64,000 nt of DNA from Streptomyces megasporus (GCF_000718985.1 NZ_JODL01000004.1:1-64000), one strand, 5' to 3'; positions 28,997-38,778 are shown, numbered from the stretch's first letter. Translations and numbers: made by a program. Notes: a model not told the origin generated them from the sequence alone.

Positions 28997-29902
28997 ATGT
29001 TCGATTCGCGGCACATACGGACCTTCCACGAGGTGGTCCGTACCGGTTCGTACTCGGCGGCGGCACGGAACCTGGGCTACACGCAACCGGCGATCACCCA
29101 GCAGATGAAGGCGCTGGAACGGTCGGTGGGAACGCCGCTGTTCCTGCGGGTCGGGCGGCGGATGCGGCTCACCGAGGCGGGCGAGGCGCTGTCCCGGCAC
29201 ACCACCGTGATCCTGGACAGCATGGCCGCCGCCCGTCTGCAGATGACGGCCCTCACCGGGCTGCGCGCGGGGCGGGTGCGGGTGTGCGCGTTCCCCAGCG
29301 CCGGGGCCACTCTGGTGCCGGAGGCACTGGCGCGCCTGGCCGCCGACCACCCCGGGGTACGGGTCGAGCTGCAGGAGAGCGAGCCCCCCGAGTCGCTGGA
29401 CCGCGTGGCGCGCGGCGAGTGCGACATCGCGCTCGCCTTCACCTATCCCGGCCTGCGCGAGCAGGTGCCCGAGGAACTGGTGGAGATTCCGTTGCTGGAG
29501 GACCAGCTCACCGTCCTGATGCCGGCCGGCCACCCCATGGCGCGGCGGCGGGCGGTCCGCCTCGCGGATCTGGCGGACGAGCGCTGGATCGCCGGCTGTC
29601 TGCGCTGCCGCACCAACTTCCTCCATGAGTGCGCGGAGCTGGGCTTCGCCCCGGACATCGTCTTCACCACCGACGACAACCTCGTGGTGCAGAGCCTGGT
29701 CGCCGAAGGTCTCGGCATCGCCATGATGCCGGGGCTGGTGCTGTCCTTCCTGGTGCATCGGAAGGTGGTCGGGCGGGCCCTGGAGCCGGCGGCGCGGCGG
29801 CAGGTGTCCGCGTACGCGCTCCGCGAGCACCTGCGGATACCGGCCACCGCGCTGGTGTTGGAGGAGCTGAAGGCGGTGGCCGCCAACCGGGTCGGGTGCT
29901 GA
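28997..29902 (+). CDS. LysR-family transcriptional regulator
   Basis: A 301-residue LTTR: an N-terminal winged helix-turn-helix (FDSRHIRTFHEVVRTGSYSAAARNLGYTQPAITQQMKALE, residues 2-41), linker helix, and a two-lobed effector domain from about residue 92. CLRCRTNF in the effector domain holds two Cys that might sense redox or thiol compounds (inference). It precedes the cysteine dioxygenase and YeiH-type exporter genes on the same strand and is their likely regulator. Confidence 0.88.
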   Translation: MFDSRHIRTFHEVVRTGSYSAAARNLGYTQPAITQQMKALERSVGTPLFLRVGRRMRLTEAGEALSRHTTVILDSMAAARLQMTALTGLRAGRVRVCAFPSAGATLVPEALARLAADHPGVRVELQESEPPESLDRVARGECDIALAFTYPGLREQVPEELVEIPLLEDQLTVLMPAGHPMARRRAVRLADLADERWIAGCLRCRTNFLHECAELGFAPDIVFTTDDNLVVQSLVAEGLGIAMMPGLVLSFLVHRKVVGRALEPAARRQVSAYALREHLRIPATALVLEELKAVAANRVGC

Positions 29903-30012
29903 GGCGGTTCACCGTACGGCCGCTCTCCCCACACCGTTCCATAAGCAGGATTTGGGGTCCTGCGAAGAAACCCTCGTTGGACGTGATGGGCCGGTCGCGT
30001 CAGGCTGCGACC

Positions 30013-30588
30013 ATGGTTGCCACGACTCCTTTCCCCACTGCCCGGCCCCGGACGACCGACCGTCTCGTCCGCCTCGTCGAGGACGTCCGGGAAGTCGTGG
30101 GACGGGGCCTGCCCCCGGATCTCACCGCGTTCCTGGTCGGTGAGCGGCTGGCCCCCCATCTGGGCGCCGCGGACCTGCTCCTCGACGAACACCGCGAGGG
30201 AGACCCGCGACGCTACCGACAGCACCTGCTGCACGCCGAGGCCGACGGCGGCTTCTCGATCGTCGCCCTGGTCTGGCTGCCGGGGCAGAGCACCTCCGTG
30301 CACGACCACGTCTCCTGGTGCGTCACCGGCGTCCACCAGGGCGAGGAACACGAGCGCCGCTACCGGCTGCTGCCCGCCTCGGGACCGGACGGACGGGCCC
30401 GGTTGGTCGCCGGCGAGGACGTGGTGAACCCGTGCGGTTCGGTGTCCGGCTTCGCACCCCCCGGGGACATCCACCGCGTGTGGAACGGCGGTTCGGGCAA
30501 GGCCGTCTCCCTCCACGTCTACGGGGCCGACGTCTCCCGGCTGGGCACCAGCGTCCGCCGCGTCTACGACCTGCCGGCCGATCGCTGA
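30013..30588 (+). CDS. Cysteine dioxygenase family protein
   Basis: A 191-residue type I cysteine dioxygenase-like cupin. Iron ligands are visible as HDHVSWCV (two His, near residue 97) and DIHRVWN (third His, near 155). The family oxidises cysteine to cysteine sulfinate. ATG 30013 chosen; ATG 29986 in frame is possible. The stop overlaps the exporter start by one base (TGATG), so they are coupled. Confidence 0.85.
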   Translation: MVATTPFPTARPRTTDRLVRLVEDVREVVGRGLPPDLTAFLVGERLAPHLGAADLLLDEHREGDPRRYRQHLLHAEADGGFSIVALVWLPGQSTSVHDHVSWCVTGVHQGEEHERRYRLLPASGPDGRARLVAGEDVVNPCGSVSGFAPPGDIHRVWNGGSGKAVSLHVYGADVSRLGTSVRRVYDLPADR

Positions 30589-31664
30589 TGGCGCTGCTCG
30601 GAGAACGCCCGAAGCGCCGCACCGGGCACCGGGCCCCCGCCGCCTCCGCGCGACGGACGGCTCCCGCCGCGCTGCCCGGTCTCGCCCTCGCCGCCTGCGG
30701 CACCGCCGTGGCCTGGGCGGTGCACCGGCTGTCGCCGGGCGTTCCGATGCTGACGGCGGCTGTCGTGTCGGGCGTCGTCGCCGCGCACCTGCCCCGGCTG
30801 GGACGCTTCGTGGCGGGCGCGGGACGTCCGGGCCTGAGCCTGGCCGGGAAGCGGCTGATGCGGCTCGGGGTGGTCCTGCTCGGCCTGGAGTTGGGACTGG
30901 GCGACGTGTTGGGGCTGGGCTGGGCGACCGTCGGCCTGGTCCTGGTGGTGGTGGCGGCGACCTTCTGCGGCACGCTGTGGCTGGGACGCCGACTCGGGCT
31001 TCCCGGCGACCAGCCGTTGCTGGTCGCCGCGGGCTACTCGATCTGCGGGGCCTCCGCGATCGGCGCGGTCGGGGAGGCACGCGGAAGCCACGAGCGGGAC
31101 ACCGCCGCCTCCGTCGCACTGGTGACCCTGTGCGGCACCTTGGCCATCGCCGTCCTGCCGCTGCTGCACCATCCGCTCGGCCTGGACGCCTCCGGGTTCG
31201 GACGCTGGGTCGGAGCCGGGGTGCACGACGTGGGTCAGGTGGTGGCGACCGCGCAGACCGCGGGGCCGGTGGCGCTGCGCGAGGCGATCGTGGTGAAGCT
31301 GATGCGGGTGCTGTTGCTGGCGCCTCTGGTCGCCGCGGTGGCCGTGGCGGCGGTACGGCGGGGGCGGCGGACCGACCGCGCGGGGGCGGGGTCCGCCGGG
31401 CGGCGCCCGCCGCTGGTCCCGCTGTTCGTGGCCGGGTTCCTGCTGGCGGTCGCCGTGCGCACCGCGGACCTGCTCCCGCCGGGCGCGCTCGGTGCCGCCT
31501 CGACGGTCCGGGAGATCGTCCTGGCCGCCGCCCTCGTCGGCTTGGGCAGCGCCGTCCACCTCCCTTCCCTCGCCCGGTCGGGCGCCCGGCTGGCCCTGCT
31601 CGGGGCGGGTGCGTGGGTGGTCGTCGCCGGGGTGTCCTACGTCGGGGTGCTCCTGACCTCCTGA
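30588..31664 (+). CDS. YeiH/UPF0324-type putative sulfate or sulfite exporter
   Basis: A 358-residue protein with about ten membrane helices and family motifs GVVLLGLELGLGDVLGLG, AAGYSICGASAIGAVGEA and GAGVHDVGQVVATAQTAG. Members of this family (PSE, YeiH) are thought to export sulfate or sulfite. Coupled to the cysteine dioxygenase gene, it could remove sulfite derived from cysteine sulfinate. This link is inference from gene order. A hairpin terminator follows immediately. Confidence 0.85.
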   Translation: MALLGERPKRRTGHRAPAASARRTAPAALPGLALAACGTAVAWAVHRLSPGVPMLTAAVVSGVVAAHLPRLGRFVAGAGRPGLSLAGKRLMRLGVVLLGLELGLGDVLGLGWATVGLVLVVVAATFCGTLWLGRRLGLPGDQPLLVAAGYSICGASAIGAVGEARGSHERDTAASVALVTLCGTLAIAVLPLLHHPLGLDASGFGRWVGAGVHDVGQVVATAQTAGPVALREAIVVKLMRVLLLAPLVAAVAVAAVRRGRRTDRAGAGSAGRRPPLVPLFVAGFLLAVAVRTADLLPPGALGAASTVREIVLAAALVGLGSAVHLPSLARSGARLALLGAGAWVVVAGVSYVGVLLTS

Positions 31665-31665
31665 A

Positions 31666-31687
31666 GGACGGCCCTTCGGGGCCGTCC
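31666..31687 (+). terminator. Hairpin terminator after the exporter gene
   Basis: GGACGGCCC, TTCG tetraloop, GGGCCGTCC, starting 2 bases after the stop. A further CCGGCCCC/GGGGCC stem follows. Confidence 0.75.
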
Positions 31688-31791
31688 CGGCACACCGGCC
31701 CCACGGGGCCGTCTCCGTCTCCTCCCGCTCATAAAGCCGCGTTCGTCGGGCAGGCGGGCAGTAGCGGGCGTATATGGAAGGAGCACTCGAT

Positions 31792-32283
31792 ATGGCCCAT
31801 ATCGATCCGAACCCCCCGAATCCGATCAGCGACGCCTGGAACACCGTGGCCAGCTACTCCGCCTACCCGGAGGCCCAGGCCGCGGTCGACCGGCTCTCCG
31901 ACGAGAAGTTCCCCGTCGAGCACATCGACATCGTCGGCTCCGACCTGCGTCTGGTCGAGCGTGTCACCGGGCGGATGACCAAGGGCCGTGCCGCCGGTCT
32001 CGGCGCGGCCAGCGGCGCCTGGTTCGGTCTGTTCATCGGCCTGCTGGTGGGACTGTTCACCACCGGCCCCGCCTGGCTCGGGCTGATCCTCGGCGGTGTC
32101 CTCATCGGTGCGCTGTGGGGGGCGATCTTCGGTTTCGTCGGTCACGCGGCGACCGGAGGACGCCGCGACTTCTCCTCCACCCAGAGTCTGGCCGCCGCCC
32201 GCTACGACGTCATCGTGCGCGGCGGACTCGCCGATCAGGCCCGGGCCATTCTCCAGCGCGAGGGCCTGACCGGAACCGCGTAG
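31792..32283 (+). CDS. General-stress-protein-like membrane protein
   Basis: A 163-residue protein. The N-terminal VASYSAYPEAQAAVDRLSDEKFPVEHIDIVGSDLRLVERVTGR matches the general stress protein 17M/YflT-like module. A Gly-rich hydrophobic hairpin (GLFIGLLVGLF.. GLILGGVLIGALWGAIFG) follows, then AARYDVIVRGGLADQARAIL. Start ATG 31792 has GGAAGGAG upstream (an ATG at 31774 lies before this site). Probable envelope stress role. Confidence 0.82.
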   Translation: MAHIDPNPPNPISDAWNTVASYSAYPEAQAAVDRLSDEKFPVEHIDIVGSDLRLVERVTGRMTKGRAAGLGAASGAWFGLFIGLLVGLFTTGPAWLGLILGGVLIGALWGAIFGFVGHAATGGRRDFSSTQSLAAARYDVIVRGGLADQARAILQREGLTGTA

Positions 32284-32342
32284 CACAGGAGGTCACACCC
32301 CACCGCCACTTCCCGCCGACCTCCGAACCGGGTTCGGGCCGG

Positions 32343-32942
32343 TCACCGCCGGTCGGGGGCCCAAGAGGGGCTCCTGCCGCCGAGGCCGACGGCGCGGTCC
32401 AGGAGCGGCGCGTCGGGCGGGACCTCCACGACGGGGCCGAACGCCCCCGCCCGGTCGGCCTCGTCGGTCGCCTGCGACAGGAAATCGATCGACGTCCTCA
32501 GCGTGGCCTCGTCGCAGGTGTACTCCTGGCCCGTGGCGCGGGCCAGGTCCCAGCCGTGGAGGACCAGTTCGTTCAGGGCCACCCGGCCCGCCACCACGGC
32601 CGGCAGGGTGACGCCACCGGCCTGGGTGGCACCCTCCCAGGCCGCCGGATCGCGCCAGGCCGCCGCGAGTTCGTCCAACAGGCGCGGAAGGCGTGTGCGC
32701 CAGTCGGCGGGCAGCAGCGCCGCGGAGGGCCGGGAGGAGCCGGGATCGATCCGCGTCGTCGGCCCCAGGTCCTTCCTGGCGGCGTCCCGAAAAGCGACGC
32801 TCAGGCCCAGGACGTGGTGGAGCAGATCGCCCACGGAGACACCCTCGCACGGGGTCGGGTCCGGAAGTTGCTCGTCGGTGATGTTCCCCGCCACCAGGGC
32901 CATTCGACGGGCCGGTGGTGCGAGATCGGGTGTGGTGGTCAT
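32343..32942 (-). CDS. TIGR03086-type (DinB-like) metal-binding protein
   Basis: A 199-residue helical-bundle protein. TPCEGVSVGDLLHHVLG (about residues 30-46) and ELVLHGWDLARATGQ (about 124-138) carry the three His of the mycothiol-dependent maleylpyruvate isomerase N-domain/DinB-like fold. Possibly a mycothiol-using enzyme; substrate unknown. Confidence 0.85.
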   Translation of the reverse strand: MTTTPDLAPPARRMALVAGNITDEQLPDPTPCEGVSVGDLLHHVLGLSVAFRDAARKDLGPTTRIDPGSSRPSAALLPADWRTRLPRLLDELAAAWRDPAAWEGATQAGGVTLPAVVAGRVALNELVLHGWDLARATGQEYTCDEATLRTSIDFLSQATDEADRAGAFGPVVEVPPDAPLLDRAVGLGGRSPSWAPDRR

Positions 32943-33277
32943 CTCGTGGCTCCCTGTCGTCGCCTCGCCGCCTCACCGCCTCGTCGCGGTGCGCGTCCGT
33001 CGTGCCCGCGGCCGGTGACACGCCGGACATACACCCGTGGAGACCGGGCAGACGTCCGAAAGTCATCGCCACCGCCATGTCAACGTGACCGTGTTCATGG
33101 CAATCGGGACAGCCCGCCTGTACCGAGGAGCCGCGCGCCGTACCGTTCCTCCCCCCGGGGCGCCCCGGGGGGAGGAACGGTTGGATGAACGGCACATGAA
33201 ACGATCACGGCGCGGCGCACCGCGCCGTCGAGGACACGGTCCGTGAGAGAACGGGCACGAGAGGAAGGAACTTCACC
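32943..33277. other. Divergent intergenic region with a long palindrome
   Basis: 335 bp between divergent genes; no solid gene (a 16-codon Arg-rich frame at 33196 is not credible). Notable content is the 40-bp perfect palindrome at 33142-33181. Confidence 0.5.
33142..33181. repeat. 40-bp perfect palindrome, loopless
   Basis: Two 20-bp arms (ACCGTTCCTCCCCCCGGGGC and its exact complement) meet without a spacer. It lies between divergent genes, so a conventional terminator role would only serve an unseen transcript. Confidence 0.9.
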
Positions 33278-33448
33278 GTGACGACCACCGCCACTCGCTC
33301 CGACCACCCGCCGATCTACGGCAGTCTGATCGAGGAACGCGGCGACGTCCTCGCGGAGACGCGCGAGGTGGCCGAGCGGATACAGCGCGAGACCAGGGAG
33401 GCGCTGGACTGGAGAGGGCTGGGCACCTCGCAGTTCCAGCCGGAGTGA
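33278..33448 (+). CDS. Small hypothetical protein (56 aa)
   Basis: Encodes a charged 56-residue protein beginning VTTTATRSDHPPIYGSLIEE and ending LGTSQFQPE, probably a helix in the middle (DVLAETREVAERIQRETREA). A strong AGGAAGGAA ribosome site lies 7 bases before GTG 33278, and codon use fits its neighbours. No recognised family. The context (own ribosome site, convergent terminator) supports expression. Confidence 0.7.
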   Translation: MTTTATRSDHPPIYGSLIEERGDVLAETREVAERIQRETREALDWRGLGTSQFQPE

Positions 33449-33454
33449 TCTCCG

Positions 33455-33474
33455 GGCCGCGGCGGACCGCGGCC
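33455..33474. terminator. Bidirectional hairpin between convergent genes
   Basis: GGCCGCGG, loop CGGA, CCGCGGCC between the stops at 33448 (+) and 33482 (-). Confidence 0.65.
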
Positions 33475-33481
33475 GGGCGGG

Positions 33482-33853
33482 TCAGGCGGTGGCCGGGAGC
33501 GGAACCAGGAAGAACTCCCGGCCGTCCCGCCCGACCACCCGTACCGGGTGCGACGGCAGCGAGTCGAAGACGGCCGCCGCCACGGCCTCCGGGGCGTCGT
33601 CGGCGGTGAGCGGCGGACGCAGGGCGGCGCGGATCGCCTCACGGGACGTCTCGGAGGGGACGCCCCGGCCGGCGAGCGCGGCGCACTCGTCGATCTGCGC
33701 GTCGCTCAACTCGGGCCCGTACCCCTTCCGGCGTGCCTCGGCGGCCACCACGGTGGCCAGCGCGGCGCGGTTGTGGTCGCGGCAGACGTCTCCGGGTGTT
33801 CCCTTGGGCTGGAAGTGGCGGGCGGTTCCTATCGAGGTCAACAGCGCCTCCAT
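33482..33853 (-). CDS. Hypothetical protein (123 aa)
   Basis: Starts MEALLTSIGTARHFQPKGTP at ATG 33853. The middle contains CRDHNRAALATVVAAEARRKGYGPELSDAQIDECAA, and the C-terminus is a beta-like FLVPLPATA. No family recognised. The in-frame extension to 33940 lacks a ribosome site. Codon bias supports coding. Confidence 0.6.
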   Translation of the reverse strand: MEALLTSIGTARHFQPKGTPGDVCRDHNRAALATVVAAEARRKGYGPELSDAQIDECAALAGRGVPSETSREAIRAALRPPLTADDAPEAVAAAVFDSLPSHPVRVVGRDGREFFLVPLPATA

Positions 33854-34345
33854 GGGGATCCGTGCGGGAGCGGCAGCGGGTGCCTCGGGACGGAGGACGG
33901 CGGGGACACGGAAGCGTGCGATCCCGCCCCTCCGCGGCACCGTGGGCCCGCGACCTGGACTGATACCAGGCTATCCGAGGGCACTGACAGTCCACTGGGG
34001 ACGATCCGCCGGCCGCGGGAGGGGCCGCGATCGGCCCGGGGAGACCCGGGGAGACCCGGAGAGAGGGAAGGGCCCCGGCCGAGACGGGGGAGAACTCGAC
34101 CGGGGCCGGGCAGAGGGTGCGGCAACGCGGTGTCGGGGAACACCGCGGAGGGTCGGCGCCGCGATCGCGCTCCGCGGGCCGGGGGAAGAGCCCGGGGCAT
34201 GGGCCCGACCAGGGCACCCGCCGCTTCTTCAACATTAAACCACCCCGTGATCGTCCATCACCCGGCGGGTCGTCCCACCCGGCGGGTCGTTCCGCCCTCC
34301 AGAACTTTCCGGGGTGGCGGAACGGCTGCTGGGTAGCCGAGCACC
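33854..34345. other. Intergenic region upstream of the Gly-rich membrane protein
   Basis: 492 bp without a credible gene. It has AACATTAAACC near 34231 (AT-rich promoter candidate) and two 17-bp direct repeats (CACCCGGCGGGTCGTCC at 34259-34275 and a near copy at 34276-34292) in front of the rightward gene. Confidence 0.5.
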
Positions 34346-35707
34346 ATGAGGACAAACCGCCCCATACATCCCGTACTCCGAGGACGGCGGGCGGGCCTGC
34401 TGTGGGCTGTCCTGCTCGCCGTCGCCGCCGTGTTCGTCGGCCCGGCGGGCAACGCCCGGGCGGCCACCGACCTCGACAAGGTCGCCGCCGCCCTGCGGGA
34501 CGACCCCGTCTACGTCGATCCCGCCGCGTCGGACAAGCTCTCCGACGCCGAGGCCTCTCGCCTCACCGAGCAGATCCGCGACGGCGATGTGCCGATCTAC
34601 ATCGCCGTCCTGCCCGACGACCCCGCCTACGGCGGTGACGCCGTCTTCGACCGGCTGCGCTCCGAGGTGGGCCGCCCCGGCGTGTACGCCGTCGCGCTGG
34701 GTTCACGCTTCGGCGCGGCCTCCGACTCCTCGGTCCTGAGCGGCTCGACGGCCTCCGCGCTCGCCGAGCAGAACCTCCGCGAGCACTCCGACCAGCCCGA
34801 CGCCATCCTCAGCGGCTTCATCACGGACGTGCAGTCGACCGCACGCGGCGGCGACGGCCGTGGCGGCTACGACCAAGGCCAGGGCAGCGGATCGGGAGTC
34901 GGCGTGATGGTGGGCTTCCTGGTCGTCCTGGCCCTCTTCGCGTTCGGCGGTCTGTTCCTGGTGCGGCGCTCGCGCAAGCGCCAGCAGGAGGAGGAGCGGG
35001 CCGAACTGGAGCAGGTGCGGTCGGCGGTCCAGGAGGACATCACCGCCTACGGCGAGGCCCTGGACCGGCTCGACTTCTCCCCCTCCGCCCCCGGTGTCAC
35101 CCCGGAGATGCTCGACGACTACCGCAGGGCCCTGGACGCCTACGAGAAGGCCAAGGACGCCTCCGCGGCGGCCCGGCGCCCCCAGGACGTCCGGGCGGTG
35201 ACCGAGGCGTTGGAGGAGGGCAGGTTCGCCCTGGCCGTGCTGGACGCCCGACGTGAGGGGCGGGAGCTGCCCGAGCGGCGTCCGCCGTGCTTCTTCGATC
35301 CCCGGCACGGACCCTCGGTGCGGGACGTGGAGTGGGCTCCCCCGGGCGGCTCCCCCCGTGAGGTGCCGGTCTGCGCGGCCGACGCCACCCGGATCGAGGA
35401 CGGTCTGGACCCGGCCGTGCGGACCGTGCCCACGGCGACCGGCGAGCGGGTGCCGTACTGGGACGCGGGCCCGGCCTACGGCCCCTGGATGGGCGGCTAC
35501 TTCGGCGGCTACGGCTCGATGCTGCTGCCGGGGCTGCTGTTCGGCACGGTGCTGGGCAGCAGCCTGGGCGGTTGGGGCTATGGCTACGGCCCCGGCTGGG
35601 GCTACGGCGACGGCTACTCCGGCGGCGACTTCGGCGGTGGCTTCGGAGGCGGCGACTTCGGCGGCGGTTTCGGCGGTGGCGACTTCGGGGGCGGCGGCGA
35701 CTTCTGA
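34346..35707 (+). CDS. TPM-like exported membrane protein with Gly-rich tail
   Basis: A 453-residue protein: a signal/anchor (LLWAVLLAVAAVFVGPAGNARA, about residues 18-39), an extracellular alpha/beta region (about 40-165) resembling the TPM/psb32-type fold (VPIYIAVLPDDPAYGGD), a membrane helix (VGVMVGFLVVLALFAFGGLFLV, about 186-207), a cytoplasmic helical region, and a C-terminal tail of GGDFGGGF repeats. TPM proteins are implicated in repair or envelope functions; role here unknown. A strong terminator follows. Confidence 0.75.
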   Translation: MRTNRPIHPVLRGRRAGLLWAVLLAVAAVFVGPAGNARAATDLDKVAAALRDDPVYVDPAASDKLSDAEASRLTEQIRDGDVPIYIAVLPDDPAYGGDAVFDRLRSEVGRPGVYAVALGSRFGAASDSSVLSGSTASALAEQNLREHSDQPDAILSGFITDVQSTARGGDGRGGYDQGQGSGSGVGVMVGFLVVLALFAFGGLFLVRRSRKRQQEEERAELEQVRSAVQEDITAYGEALDRLDFSPSAPGVTPEMLDDYRRALDAYEKAKDASAAARRPQDVRAVTEALEEGRFALAVLDARREGRELPERRPPCFFDPRHGPSVRDVEWAPPGGSPREVPVCAADATRIEDGLDPAVRTVPTATGERVPYWDAGPAYGPWMGGYFGGYGSMLLPGLLFGTVLGSSLGGWGYGYGPGWGYGDGYSGGDFGGGFGGGDFGGGFGGGDFGGGGDF

Positions 35708-36028
35708 GCCGCCCGGCGCACCGGAAGGAGCAAGGAGGCTCGGGAGGTGGGGGAGCCCGGCACCCCCGGTGCCGGGCTCCCCCACCTCCTCCTTTCATAC
35801 GAGCTTCCTCCGAGGCGAGGCCCCGGAACTCCCCGGTCACCGCGCGTCCACGGGCCGTCGCCCCGTCCGGGTCCATCCGAGCGCGGGCTCCCCGGCGGCG
35901 AGTTCGCTCGGCGCGTCCGGCAGGACGACCTCGCGCGTGCGGCGCCACCGGCCGTCCCGAACGGCGTCGCACCTGGTGCTCCTGGTCCGTTCCCGGGCCC
36001 GCCCCGGTTTCCCGTCCCGGCCTCCCGC
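35708..36028. other. Intergenic region after the Gly-rich protein gene
   Basis: Contains the terminator at 35745-35787; beyond it, to the ABC permease stop, I see no gene on either strand. Confidence 0.5.
35745..35787 (+). terminator. Strong hairpin terminator
   Basis: A perfect 20-bp stem (AGGTGGGGGAGCCCGGCACC and its complement) with a 3-base loop, 38 bases after the stop, followed by CCTCCTTTC. Confidence 0.85.
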
Positions 36029-36818
36029 TCAGGCCGTGCGGCGCCGGAAGAGCACCGCGGACGCCGCGACCGAGACCACCAGCAGACCTCCGCACCAGAT
36101 CAGGGCGAGCCAGGGGGCGCTCCCCACGGGTTCGTCCAGCAACAGGCCGCGCAGCGCCTCGATGACGTGGGTGACCGGCTGGTTCTCCGCGAACCCGTGC
36201 ATCCAGCCCGGCATGGTGTCCACGGGGACGAAGGCGCTGCTCGGATAGGGCAGGAACAGCACGAAGAAGGTGAAGCCGCTCGCGGCCTCGGGCGACTCGG
36301 CGAGCAGGCCGATCGCCGCGGACAGCCAGGAGAAGGCCACGACGTAGGCGGCCAGGACGCCCACCGCCGCCGCCCAGCCCGCCGGCGACGCGTCCGGCCG
36401 GAAGCCGATGAGGAAGGCGACGGCGAACACCGCGGCGGTGGCGACGGCGTTGCGCGCGACACTGGCGACCACGTGGCCGGCGAGGACGGAGGTGCCGCCG
36501 ACGTCCAGGGAGCGGAAGCGGTCGACGACGCCCTCGGCCATGTCGCCGCTGACGCCGACGGCCGTCGTGGCGGCCCCGTATCCGGCGCACAGCACCAGCA
36601 CCCCGGGGACGACGTAGGTGACGTACGCGGTGCCGGTGTCGATCGCTCCCCCGAAGAGGTAGACGAACACCAACATCAGCAGCACGGGGAGGATCAGCGA
36701 GGTCAGCAGCGCGTCGAGGTTGCGCGCGGAGAGCCTCGTGCAGCGGGCGGCCATGGTCAGGGCGTTGGCCAGGCCCCGGGTCAGGGCTCCGGGCGCGGCG
36801 GCGCGGGGCGCGGTGGTG

Positions 36819-36826
<8 letters not shown>
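36029..36826 (-). CDS. ABC-2 type transporter permease (DrrB-like)
   Basis: A 265-residue permease with six membrane helices and the ABC-2 conserved loop GDMAEGVVDRFRSLDVGG (about residue 98). It pairs with the upstream ATPase to export a drug or lipid-like molecule. Start GTG 36826 is preceded by GTGAGGAGACC and overlaps the ATPase stop by 8 bases (36819-36826), so they are coupled. Confidence 0.88.
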
Positions 36827-37847
<1,021 letters not shown>

Positions 37848-37860
37848 CCCCTCTTCTTTT

Positions 37861-37923
37861 GCGTATCGGATACACGCTTATGCGTATGCCGTACACGCTA
37901 CTGCGTAGGCTATACGCATACCT
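37861..37923. promoter_or_regulatory. Three 21-bp-phased TetR operator repeats
   Basis: Palindromic units GCGTATCGGATACACGC (37861), GCGTATGCCGTACACGC (37882) and GCGTAGGCTATACGC (37903) start exactly 21 bp apart, two helical turns. They fill the gap between the ABC exporter and tetR, so the TetR protein probably represses both. Confidence 0.8.
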
Positions 37924-37968
37924 AGGATGGCGGTCAACCCGAACCGGAGATCAGGAGCGGCGAAGACG

Positions 37969-38733
37969 ATGGCGAAGGACAGCGGCACCGGTCTGCCCCC
38001 AGGGGTCGAAACCGCCTGGGGCCTGCGCGAACGCCCCGGAAAGGGGCCGCGGCCGGGGCTGAGCGTGGACCGGATCGTCGGCGCCGCCGTCGAACTCGCC
38101 AACGCCGAGGGGCTTCAGGCCGTCTCCATGAGCCGGATCGCCGCCGCCCTCGGGGCCTCGACCATGTCCCTGTACCGGTACGTGGCCTCCAAGGAGGAGT
38201 TGCTGGTCCTGATGCAGGAGGCCGCCTATGGGCTGCCTCCGGAGGGTCCCGCCCCCGAGGAGGAGGGTTGGCGGGTCGCGCTCGCGCACTGGGCCCGCTC
38301 GATGCGGGAGGTGCTGTACCGCAACCTGTGGATGCTGCGCCTGCCCATCACCTCCCCGCCCACCACGCCGCACGCCCTCGCCTGGATGGAGCGCGGCCTG
38401 GCCTGTCTGCGGAGCACCGGCCTGGACGCGGGCGAGAAGATCGAGACGATCCTGCTGGTCAACGGCTTCGTCAGGAACGAGGCCACCCTGGCGGCGGACC
38501 TCGCCTCGGCGGCCCGCGCCTCGGGCGGCACCGTCCAGGAGGCCATGGCCGCCTACACCCGACTGTTGACCAGGGTGGCCGACCCGGAGCGCTTCCCGGA
38601 GATCGACGCGGTCCTGAGATCGGGGGTCATGAGCGAGGAGGGCGCCCCGGACGAGGAGTTCGTCTTCGGCCTCGAACGGCTCCTGGACGGCATCGAGGTA
38701 CTGGTGGAGGCGCGGAACGGTCGGGACCGCTGA
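37969..38733 (+). CDS. TetR-family transcriptional regulator
   Basis: A 254-residue regulator. The helix-turn-helix (LSVDRIVGAAVELANAEGLQAVSMSRIAAALGASTMSLYRYVASKEELL) spans about residues 31-79, and the C-terminal TetR_C-type helices run from about 90. Start ATG 37969 has AGGAGC upstream. ATG 37927, just after the last operator, would give a leaderless message and 14 more residues. It very probably represses the divergent ABC exporter; the ligand would be the exported compound. Confidence 0.88.
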   Translation: MAKDSGTGLPPGVETAWGLRERPGKGPRPGLSVDRIVGAAVELANAEGLQAVSMSRIAAALGASTMSLYRYVASKEELLVLMQEAAYGLPPEGPAPEEEGWRVALAHWARSMREVLYRNLWMLRLPITSPPTTPHALAWMERGLACLRSTGLDAGEKIETILLVNGFVRNEATLAADLASAARASGGTVQEAMAAYTRLLTRVADPERFPEIDAVLRSGVMSEEGAPDEEFVFGLERLLDGIEVLVEARNGRDR

Positions 38734-38778
38734 CGCGCGGCGGCGCCGGCGGTCCCGACCGTGCGACGACCGGCGGCG

